From NCBI GenBank assembly GCA_900321515.1, contig ONWI01000171.1, positions 1-19,354 of the forward strand: 19,354 nt of DNA, written 5' to 3'. The DNA is from an uncultured Eubacteriales bacterium. GTDB lineage: Bacteria > Bacillota > Clostridia > Oscillospirales > Acutalibacteraceae. Of the stretch, positions 6,459 through 13,673 are shown in pieces (the first letter of the stretch is position 1; every line of letters starts with the position of its first letter). The notes under the pieces are model-generated. The model saw nothing but the letters and a program-made list of their open reading frames with translations, searched no databases and was not told where the DNA came from. The position numbers and the translations under genes were made by a program.

Positions 6459-7535
6459 ATGAATCCGTCAGAGGTAAAAATACAGCACATGCGGCAGCTC
6501 GCCGAATACCGCAGGAGTATTATCGGCGAGCCGCCGCTCAGAAATCTTTTTCTCGAACTCACTCTGCGCTGCAATGAACGCTGCATTCACTGCGGGAGCC
6601 GCTGCGGAGAACACGACAGTCCCCCGGAGCTTTCGCTGGAACAATATAAGACAATACTCAGCGACATAAAGCGCGACTTCGGCACAAGGCAATTGGAACT
6701 GGATATCACCGGAGGCGAACCTCTGCTCCGCAGAGATTTTTTTGACATAATGAGCTATGCCAATTCTCTTGGCTTCCGCTGGGGCATGACAAGCAATGCC
6801 ACTCTCATCGACGATAATGTTGCTCACAGGCTGCACGAATGCGGCATGAAGACCATATCGGTCAGTATCGACGGTCTGGAATCAACTCACGACGGACTTC
6901 GAGGAATGAAGGGCGCATATTCCCGCGCGATGAACGGAATAAACGCCCTGATAGATCACGGCGGCTTTCAGGCTATTCAGGCAACTACCGTGGTAAATCA
7001 CCGCAATTTCAGCGAACTTCCGGAGCTGTTCGATATTCTGAAAGGCATGGAAATAGATTCATGGCGCGTGATCAATATAGAACCGATAGGCAGGGCGCTT
7101 GACACTCCCGAACTCATGCTGACAGACGATGAATACAGGCGTATGTTCGACTTCATCAGGGACAAACGCATGGAAGGCTATCCGCTGACATACGGGTGCA
7201 GCCACTTCCTCGGAACAGGGTACGAACGGCAGGTGCGTGAGTGGTATTTTCTCTGCACTGCCGGGATCTACACCGCAAGCATAGCATCAAACGGGGATAT
7301 TCTCGCCTGTCTGGATATTGAACGCCGTCCTGAGCTTGTTCAGGGAAATATTCTGACCGACAGCTTAAAGGATGTGTGGAAACGGGAATTCAGGATATTC
7401 CGCAGTGATCTCAGTGATCTGAATGAAAAATGCAGCCAATGTGAAAGCTGTGAATTCTGTCACGGCGGCGCGCATCACAGCTGGGATTACGATAAAAACG
7501 AGCAGCGTGTCTGCTTTAAGGATATTTTATTCTGA
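6459..7535 (+). CDS. Radical SAM/SPASM enzyme of rSAM/lipoprotein type
   Basis: A 358-aa AdoMet radical enzyme. The radical cluster motif is RCNERCIHC with Cys38, Cys42 and Cys45, followed by CGSRCG. GGEP (85-88) and SVSIDG bind AdoMet. The C-terminal SPASM region would hold auxiliary [4Fe-4S] clusters: Cys266, Cys284 (after the ASIASNGDILAC strand), then Cys325, 328, 331 and 334 (CSQCESCEFCHGG) and Cys352. Segments such as WRVINIEPIGRA (near 208) and YGCSHFLG (near 238) recall, from memory, TIGR04133-type enzymes paired with lipoproteins. SPASM proteins typically modify ribosomal peptides (thioether, C-C or cyclophane bonds, or epimers). There is no RiPP recognition domain before residue 30, so substrate binding is unclear. 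The ATG at 6459 has only a weak ribosome site and probably depends on coupling to the preceding gene. The likely partner is the 77-aa lipoprotein. Confidence 0.93.
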   Translation: MNPSEVKIQHMRQLAEYRRSIIGEPPLRNLFLELTLRCNERCIHCGSRCGEHDSPPELSLEQYKTILSDIKRDFGTRQLELDITGGEPLLRRDFFDIMSYANSLGFRWGMTSNATLIDDNVAHRLHECGMKTISVSIDGLESTHDGLRGMKGAYSRAMNGINALIDHGGFQAIQATTVVNHRNFSELPELFDILKGMEIDSWRVINIEPIGRALDTPELMLTDDEYRRMFDFIRDKRMEGYPLTYGCSHFLGTGYERQVREWYFLCTAGIYTASIASNGDILACLDIERRPELVQGNILTDSLKDVWKREFRIFRSDLSDLNEKCSQCESCEFCHGGAHHSWDYDKNEQRVCFKDILF

Positions 7536-7556
7536 CACTAAAAGGAGCTTGTTATT

Positions 7557-9143
7557 TTGAGAGGCGAAAAACTCTTTAAGAACACCGTTATCGGTGTGCT
7601 GTCTCAGGCAGTTTCTGCGGTGACCGCCGCCATAGTTCAGCTGGTATTCATCAGGTTCATGATCAAGGAATATCTGGGAGCTAAGAACCTTTTTTCAAAT
7701 ATTCTTGATTTCCTGTCACTTGCTGAACTTGGAATAGGCCTGGTACTGGTCTACAGCATGTATCAGCCGCTGGCTGAAAAGAACGAACGCAAACTGATCG
7801 CCCTGACGCAGTTTTACCGCAGGGCGTATCATCTGATAGCCGCAATGGTGTTCGGCTCGGGATTATGTCTCATGCCGTTCCTGTCCTTCTTCATAGACAA
7901 TATGGAGTCGGTACCCCACGCGCAGTTCATATTTTTCCTTTATCTGGTCAGTTCAGCGTCGTCGTACCTTTTCGTATACAAACAGTCGATACTGAACGCA
8001 GATCAGCGGATATATATTACACATCTTTTCAGCATGGTTTTTTCTATTGTGCAGTGCGTGCTTCAGATAGCTGTACTGGTCAGCGGGAGCAAGAACAAGT
8101 TTTTCTATTACCTCATAGTGCAGACCGTCCTGGTGGTATGCAAGAATTTCCTGCTCACACGCAAAGCGGAAAAGCTCTATCCGTTTCTCAACTGCAAGGA
8201 GAAAATTCTGCTTACAAAAGACGAAAAGAAGGCTATCTACAAGAATGTATTCGCCATGTTCAATCACCGAGTCGGGGCGGTGGTTCTCGGCTCTACCGAC
8301 AATCTGCTGATTTCAAAATTTATCGGAATCATATACTGCGGTTTTTACGGCAATTTCAAGATGATAGTCAACCTGCTCAACGCGTTCATAAGTCAGTTTT
8401 TCAACGCCATGCTCTCGAGTGTGGGCAATATGACCGCGCTCGAGTCAAAGGAAAAGGTCTACAAAACCTTCAAGTATCTGCATTTTCTCAGCTTCTGGAT
8501 ACACACATTCTGCACGGTGGCGTTCATTGAGCTTGCCAATCCCGTGCTGATGCAGCTGCTCACACTGATGGGAGTGGAGGACGTGCAGTCCTATGGATTC
8601 ACATTCCCGACAATACTCATGATAGGTCTGAATTTCTATGTTATCGGCATTCGCAAGGTGCCGCTTACATTCAAGGAAGCAATGGGACTTCTGTGGTTTG
8701 ATCGCTATAAGCCGATAGTTGAAGCTGTCCTCAACGTGATCGTTTCAATCGCCGCGATACGGAGCATGGGAATAGCAGGCATTTTCTTCGGCACTATATT
8801 CAGCATGATCGTCACATCGCTCTGGGTAGAGCCAATGGTGCTCTTCCGCTACGGACTCAAGAGGTCTATGGGCGAATTCTGGGCAAAGGAATTCATATTC
8901 CTTACGTTTTCCGGGGCAATGATTGCGGTGACTCATCTTGCAGACCTGTGGCTTGTGGAAAATACGCTCAGGTTGGGCGGATGGCTCGAAGTGCTTGCCA
9001 GACTGGGAGTTTGCATTGTGATTCCAAATGCTTTGATAGCCGTGTGCTTCTGCCGGATGAAGGAATTCAGCGATCTCTTCGAGGCGACAGAACATATTGT
9101 GTTTAAAAAGAGCAAGCCGAAGGCAATTGAAGCCGAGGAATGA
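7557..9143 (+). CDS. Wzx-like polysaccharide flippase (MOP superfamily)
   Basis: A 528-aa polytopic membrane protein with about 12-14 hydrophobic segments from residue ~10 to ~500. The first helix pair FKNTVIGVLSQAVSAVTAAI and the central STDNLLISKFIGIIYCGFYG (~245-265) are typical of Wzx/RfbX-type lipid-linked oligosaccharide transporters. Such proteins move undecaprenyl-linked glycans across the cytoplasmic membrane. The C-terminus (~508-528) is charged and cytosolic. The start is TTG at 7557, supported by AAAGGAG nine nt upstream; there is no better in-frame ATG nearby. It follows the radical SAM gene by 21 nt and is the last gene before a bidirectional terminator. With the glycosyltransferase it suggests an envelope glycan function. 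No O-antigen polymerase or ligase is present in the window, so the pathway is incomplete here. Confidence 0.88.
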   Translation: MRGEKLFKNTVIGVLSQAVSAVTAAIVQLVFIRFMIKEYLGAKNLFSNILDFLSLAELGIGLVLVYSMYQPLAEKNERKLIALTQFYRRAYHLIAAMVFGSGLCLMPFLSFFIDNMESVPHAQFIFFLYLVSSASSYLFVYKQSILNADQRIYITHLFSMVFSIVQCVLQIAVLVSGSKNKFFYYLIVQTVLVVCKNFLLTRKAEKLYPFLNCKEKILLTKDEKKAIYKNVFAMFNHRVGAVVLGSTDNLLISKFIGIIYCGFYGNFKMIVNLLNAFISQFFNAMLSSVGNMTALESKEKVYKTFKYLHFLSFWIHTFCTVAFIELANPVLMQLLTLMGVEDVQSYGFTFPTILMIGLNFYVIGIRKVPLTFKEAMGLLWFDRYKPIVEAVLNVIVSIAAIRSMGIAGIFFGTIFSMIVTSLWVEPMVLFRYGLKRSMGEFWAKEFIFLTFSGAMIAVTHLADLWLVENTLRLGGWLEVLARLGVCIVIPNALIAVCFCRMKEFSDLFEATEHIVFKKSKPKAIEAEE

Positions 9144-9170
9144 TAACAGATGATTCCATATCAATAGATC

Positions 9171-9213
9171 AAAAAAAGCCACGAGCTGACATCAGGCAGC
9201 CGTGGCTTTTTTT
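9171..9213. terminator. Bidirectional terminator between convergent units
   Basis: The 13-bp arms 9171-9183 (AAAAAAAGCCACG) and 9201-9213 are exact inverted copies. An additional GCTG/CAGC pairing (9185-9188 with 9197-9200) lies inside, separated by a bulged A. The A-run and T-run give a U tail in both directions. It serves the flippase unit (plus) and the ABC exporter unit (minus, stop at 9223). Confidence 0.95.
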
Positions 9214-9222
9214 GCAAAGATT

Positions 9223-11145
9223 TTATTCCAGTTCAAAGGCGCCGGTGTACAGCTTGTAGTACTGACCCTTCTGTGCTATGAGCTGATCGTGAGTGCCGCG
9301 CTCGATGATGCGTCCGTGATCCAGCACCATTATCACATCAGAATTCTTGACGGTGGAAAGTCTGTGGGCGATTACGAATACCGTCCTGCCTTCCATTAGC
9401 TTATCCATACCGCGCTGAACGATCTGTTCGGTATGTGTGTCGATGGATGACGTTGCCTCATCCATTATCATTACCGGAGGATCGGCAACCGCTGCCCTGG
9501 CTATGGCAATAAGCTGCCGCTGTCCCTGAGAGAGATTTTCTCCGTTGTTTTCCAGCAATGTGTCGTAGCCATCCGGAAGTCTGGTGATAAAATCATCCGC
9601 TCCGGCCAATTTGGCGGCTGTCCGGCATTCCTCATCGGTGGCGTCGAGCTTGCCGTAGCGTATGTTGTCCATCACGGTGCCGGTGAAGAGATTTGTCTCC
9701 TGAAGCACAAGACCAAGCGATTGGCGGAGATCTGACTTGCGTATCTTGTTGATATTGATATTGTCGTAGCGTATCTTGCCGTCCTCGATGTCGTAGAAGC
9801 GATTCAGCAGTATGGTGATCGTGGTCTTGCCTGCGCCGGTAGCTCCGACGAACGCGATCTTTTCGCCCGGCTTTGCGGTCAGCGAAATATTGTGGAGCAC
9901 CGTCTTGCCCTCTTCATATGCGAAGTCAACGTCAAGCAGCTCGACATTTCCCTCAAGCGGAGTGTAGGTCAGCGTTCCGTCGCTGTGGGGATGCTTCCAT
10001 GCCCAGTGTCCGGTACGCTTTTCGGATTCTGTTATGCTGCCGTCGCTGTTGTATTCGGCATTGACGAGCGTCACATATCCGTTGTCAACTTCCGGTTCTT
10101 CGTCGATCATAGAGAATATTCTCTCGGCTCCCGCCATTGCCATTGCGACGGAATTAACCTGCTGGGCAAGCTGATTGACATTGCCTGTGAATTGCTTTGC
10201 CATATTGAGGAAGGGAATGAGAATGTCGATTGTCACCAGTCCCACCGCGCCGGCAAATAAAGCCGAAATGCTGACATTCGGCACCTTTGCAAGCAGCAGA
10301 ACACCGCCCACCACGGCAAGCATTACATATAGAATATTGCCGATATTCTGGATAATGGGGCCGAGAATGTTTGCGTAGACATGAGCCTTGAATCCGTCGT
10401 TGAAAAGATCCTCGTTGAGCTTGTCGAAGTCATCACGGCACTGCTCCTCATGGTTGAACACCTTGACAACCTTCTCGCCGTTCATCATTTCCTGTACAAA
10501 TCCCTCCACCTTGCCGAGAGATTTCTGCTGGCGAATGAAGTATTTGGCTGAACCGCCGCCCGCGCGTCCGCTGACAAACATTATTCCGAATATTCCAAGG
10601 ATAACCACCACCGTCAGCCAAAGGCTGTAGTAGAGCATGATCAGGAATACCGCCGCAATAAGTATGATCGTCTGGAGCAGCGTAGGAAGCGCCTGAGAAA
10701 TCAGCTGACGCAGCGCGTCGATATCATTGGTGTAGCGGCTCATAATGTCGCCGTGCTTGTTGGTATCAAAATACCTGATCGGGAGATTCTGCATTTTTTC
10801 AAACAGCGCCACTCTCATCTTGCTGAGGAAGCCCTGCGTAATGAATGCCATGAACTGTGTGTACAGCACTATCGAGATCATCGACATCAGGTAAAGCACG
10901 AGCAATATGACAACCTTGGGCAGGATAACCTTCGAGGCAGCCGCCCAGTCACCCGATTTCCAGTAGATCTCTATGTCGGCAATGATCTTCTGCTGGAATA
11001 TCGCGGGAAGCGCGTTGGTTATCGAAGAGAGAACTATGCAGCCCGCCGTGACCGGCAGCATTACGGGATATGATTTGACAAGCATGGAAATGAGCCGTTT
11101 GAGCCCTCCGCCGCTGATAGGCGGTCTTTTCATTTTATTATTCAT
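9223..11145 (-). CDS. Heterodimeric ABC exporter, catalytic half (TM288/BmrD-like)
   Basis: A 640-aa fused permease-ATPase of the ABC multidrug/lipid exporter class. Transmembrane helices span ~20-340, including NLPIRYFDTNKHGDIMSRYT, the conserved coupling region. An extra segment of ~45 residues (352-398) precedes the NBD, as in many clostridial members. NBD motifs: Walker A GATGAGKTT (434-442), Q-loop Gln482, signature NLSQGQ (537-542), Walker B IMDEATSS with catalytic Glu563, and switch His594. The LSQGQ signature with an intact Glu and His is the pattern of the TM288-type subunit, which pairs with a degenerate partner. The ATG at 11145 has GGGAGG upstream and overlaps the preceding ABC gene by 8 bases, implying stoichiometric coupled synthesis. 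Substrate is unknown (drug, lipid or peptide). Confidence 0.93.
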   Translation of the reverse strand: MNNKMKRPPISGGGLKRLISMLVKSYPVMLPVTAGCIVLSSITNALPAIFQQKIIADIEIYWKSGDWAAASKVILPKVVILLVLYLMSMISIVLYTQFMAFITQGFLSKMRVALFEKMQNLPIRYFDTNKHGDIMSRYTNDIDALRQLISQALPTLLQTIILIAAVFLIMLYYSLWLTVVVILGIFGIMFVSGRAGGGSAKYFIRQQKSLGKVEGFVQEMMNGEKVVKVFNHEEQCRDDFDKLNEDLFNDGFKAHVYANILGPIIQNIGNILYVMLAVVGGVLLLAKVPNVSISALFAGAVGLVTIDILIPFLNMAKQFTGNVNQLAQQVNSVAMAMAGAERIFSMIDEEPEVDNGYVTLVNAEYNSDGSITESEKRTGHWAWKHPHSDGTLTYTPLEGNVELLDVDFAYEEGKTVLHNISLTAKPGEKIAFVGATGAGKTTITILLNRFYDIEDGKIRYDNININKIRKSDLRQSLGLVLQETNLFTGTVMDNIRYGKLDATDEECRTAAKLAGADDFITRLPDGYDTLLENNGENLSQGQRQLIAIARAAVADPPVMIMDEATSSIDTHTEQIVQRGMDKLMEGRTVFVIAHRLSTVKNSDVIMVLDHGRIIERGTHDQLIAQKGQYYKLYTGAFELE

Positions 11146-12880
11146 CTTCCGCCCTCCCGTTTGTCTGCTCTTCGTATATCTCGCGGTAGATGGGAGCGGA
11201 TTTCATCAGCTCGCCATGAGTCCCGGAAGCGATTATTCTGCCGTTATCCAAAATGATTATCATATCAGCGTCCTGCACCGATGCCACTCGCTGAGCAATA
11301 ATCAGTTTGGTTGTCTCGGGAATGTATCTGGCAAATCCGCCGCGGATCAGCGCGTCGGTCTTGGTGTCAACCGCGCTTGTTGAGTCGTCGAGTATAAGAA
11401 TCTTCGGCTTTTTGAGAAGCGCTCTCGCGATGCAGAGGCGCTGCTTCTGACCGCCCGAGACATTTGTGCCGCCCTGCTCGATGTATGTGTCATATCCGTC
11501 TGGGAATGACCTGATGAAGTCGTCCGCCTGCGCAAGTCTGCATGCTTCCACAATTTCCTCGTCGGTGGCGCTTTCGCTGCCCCAGCGCAGGTTTTCCCTG
11601 ATGGTGCCGGAAAAGAGCTGATTCTTCTGCAAGACCATTGCGACGCTGTCGCGCAAAACGGTCATATCGTACTTCCGAACGTCCACGCCGCCCACCAGGA
11701 CGCTTCCCTCGGTGGCGTCGTACAGGCGGGGAATCAACTGCACAAGTGTGGATTTGCTGGAGCCTGTACCGCCCAGAATTCCTACCGTCATGCCGGAGTC
11801 GATGTGCAGATTAACGTCGGAAAGGGCAAAGTTTTCAGACTTCAGCGAATATTTGAAACTCACGTTTTTGAAGTCAATTGAACCGTCCCTGATTTCGGTG
11901 ACAGGTGATTCGGGATTCTTCATAGTGGATTCCTCCGAAAGCACCTCTGTTATTCTGCGCATTGATTCGAGTGAAATGGTAAGCATCACATATATCATCG
12001 AGAGAATCATGAGCGACATGAGTATCTGGAAGCCGTAGGTCAGCATTGCCGACATCTGTCCCACGTCGATGGTGCTGCCACGGCTGGTAATAATTATCTT
12101 GGCGCCTACAGTGAGAACAAAGAGCATGTTGAAATACAGACACACCTGCATCAAGGGATGATTGACAGCTACTATTCTCTCTGCGCGGGTAAAATCCTTC
12201 CGGATATTCTCGGCAGCTTCGCCGAACTTCTTCTTTTCATATTCCTCGCGAGCAAATCCCTTTACCACACGCATAGCACGCACATTTTCCTCAACCGAAC
12301 GGTTGAGATTGTCGTACTTTCTGAATACACTGTAAAAAGCCGGCATAGCCTTCTTGGCTATAATGAACAGCCCGACGACAAGTACAGGAATGACCACAAT
12401 AAACGCGGTCGCCAACGCACCGCCCATTATATACGCCATTATCACCGAAAATGTGAACATCAGCGGAGAACGCACGGCTGCACGAATTATCATCATATAG
12501 GCCATCTGTACGTTTGAAATGTCGGTGGTGAGACGCGTTACAAGCGAAGATGATGAAAACTTGTCTATATTCTCAAAGGAGAAACTCTGCACCCTGTCGA
12601 ATACGTCGTGCCGCAGATTCTTGGCAAAGCCTGCGGAAGCCTTGGCGCTGGTGTAACCGGCAAGTCCGCCGAATACAAGGGAGACTACAGCCATTAGAAT
12701 CATGAGCGCACCGGTGAGAAGAAGCGATTTGATATCCAGATCACCCTTGAGCCGGTTTACGAGATCAGCTGTGATAAACGGAATAAGGCATTCTATTATC
12801 GCCTCTCCGACAATAAACAGGAATGACAAAATGGACGGTCGCTTGTATTCTCTTACCGACGCAAGCAATTTTTTGATCAA
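11138..12880 (-). CDS. Heterodimeric ABC exporter, degenerate half (TM287/BmrC-like)
   Basis: A 580-aa fused permease-ATPase with transmembrane helices over ~15-305. NBD motifs: Walker A GGTGSSKST (370-378), Q-loop Gln418, canonical signature VSGGQ (474-478), Walker B ILILDDSTSAVD and switch IIAQR. Two catalytic positions differ from the consensus: the Walker B Glu is Asp499 and the switch His is Gln530. This is the known asymmetric arrangement of TM287/TM288 and BmrC/BmrD, where one ATP site is non-hydrolytic and the canonical signature serves the partner's active site. The start is TTG at 12880, nine nt after AAGGAG (12890-12895). It lies 44 nt downstream of the cyclophilin gene with no terminator between, so they are probably one transcript. 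Confidence 0.92.
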   Translation of the reverse strand: MIKKLLASVREYKRPSILSFLFIVGEAIIECLIPFITADLVNRLKGDLDIKSLLLTGALMILMAVVSLVFGGLAGYTSAKASAGFAKNLRHDVFDRVQSFSFENIDKFSSSSLVTRLTTDISNVQMAYMMIIRAAVRSPLMFTFSVIMAYIMGGALATAFIVVIPVLVVGLFIIAKKAMPAFYSVFRKYDNLNRSVEENVRAMRVVKGFAREEYEKKKFGEAAENIRKDFTRAERIVAVNHPLMQVCLYFNMLFVLTVGAKIIITSRGSTIDVGQMSAMLTYGFQILMSLMILSMIYVMLTISLESMRRITEVLSEESTMKNPESPVTEIRDGSIDFKNVSFKYSLKSENFALSDVNLHIDSGMTVGILGGTGSSKSTLVQLIPRLYDATEGSVLVGGVDVRKYDMTVLRDSVAMVLQKNQLFSGTIRENLRWGSESATDEEIVEACRLAQADDFIRSFPDGYDTYIEQGGTNVSGGQKQRLCIARALLKKPKILILDDSTSAVDTKTDALIRGGFARYIPETTKLIIAQRVASVQDADMIIILDNGRIIASGTHGELMKSAPIYREIYEEQTNGRAEDE

Positions 12881-12924
12881 TTTGATTCACTCCTTGCTAC
12901 TTTTGTATCAATAGAAAGAAATCA

Positions 12925-13449
12925 TTATCTGTATTTGACAGGTTCGGGATATTCAACGCCGAATGTCTCCACCGTGACCTTTTTCATTCTCTGATCGGAA
13001 ACAGGTCTGTCGTTGTGATCGGTTTCGGTTTCGGCAATCGCGTTGACCACGTTCATCCCCTCTATAACCTTGCCAAAAGCGGCATACTGACCGTCGAGGT
13101 ACGGCGCGGGAGCATGCATGATGAAGAACTGAGAGCCGGCTGTGTTGGGCAGGCTGGTTCTCGCCATGGAGAGCACTCCGGCCTTGTGTCTGAGGTTGTT
13201 TTCAAATCCGTTGCGGCTGAATTCTCCCTTGATGGTATAACCCGGACCGCCCATTCCTGTGCCGTCGGGGCAGCCGCCCTGAATCATAAATCCGCTGATG
13301 ACGCGGTGAAAAATAAGTCCGTCATAGAAGCCTTTTCTGACGAGACTTATAAAATTGTTGACTGTGTTGGGAGCGCCGGACGGATAAAGTTCTGCTTTGA
13401 TTACTCCGCCGTTCTCCATTTCGATGGTTACTATTGGATTCTTTTCCAT
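12925..13449 (-). CDS. Cyclophilin-type peptidyl-prolyl cis-trans isomerase
   Basis: A 174-aa cytosolic cyclophilin (no signal peptide) that speeds X-Pro isomerization during folding. Family motifs: FHRVISGFMIQGG (47-59) with catalytic Arg49, Phe54 and Gln57; the MART segment (95-98); GSQFFI (105-110); and YLDGQYAAFGKVIEG (117-131). The cyclosporin-contact Trp of human CypA is Tyr117 here, as is common in bacteria. GGAAGGAA precedes the ATG at 13449. A TGGTAAAAT element (-10 at 13511-13516) is the best promoter candidate but lacks a good -35. The ABC exporter genes follow on the same strand. Confidence 0.95.
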   Translation of the reverse strand: MEKNPIVTIEMENGGVIKAELYPSGAPNTVNNFISLVRKGFYDGLIFHRVISGFMIQGGCPDGTGMGGPGYTIKGEFSRNGFENNLRHKAGVLSMARTSLPNTAGSQFFIMHAPAPYLDGQYAAFGKVIEGMNVVNAIAETETDHNDRPVSDQRMKKVTVETFGVEYPEPVKYR

Positions 13450-13604
13450 TTGGGTAATTCCTTCCTTTGTTTAATATACGCCGTTCATATTACGATGAAC
13501 AAACATAATCATTTTACCACATTTCAAAAAAATGTTTATGTACGATATATGAATTTTATACTGTTTTCCGCATTTAACCATACCCCGGAGTCTTGCCCGC
13601 GCAC

Positions 13605-13651
13605 AAAAACTCCTGCGCTGCGCGGTGGAAAAGCACGGCAGAGCAGGAGTT
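13605..13651 (-). terminator. Terminator of the lysozyme gene
   Basis: Minus strand: AACTCCTGC (13643-13651) pairs with GCAGGAGTT (13608-13616). The arms flank a GC-rich loop that can fold further, and a TTTTTG tail follows (ending near 13605). It sits 22 bases past the stop codon at 13674. Confidence 0.88.
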
Positions 13652-13673
13652 ATATTTATGGATTCAATGCGAC

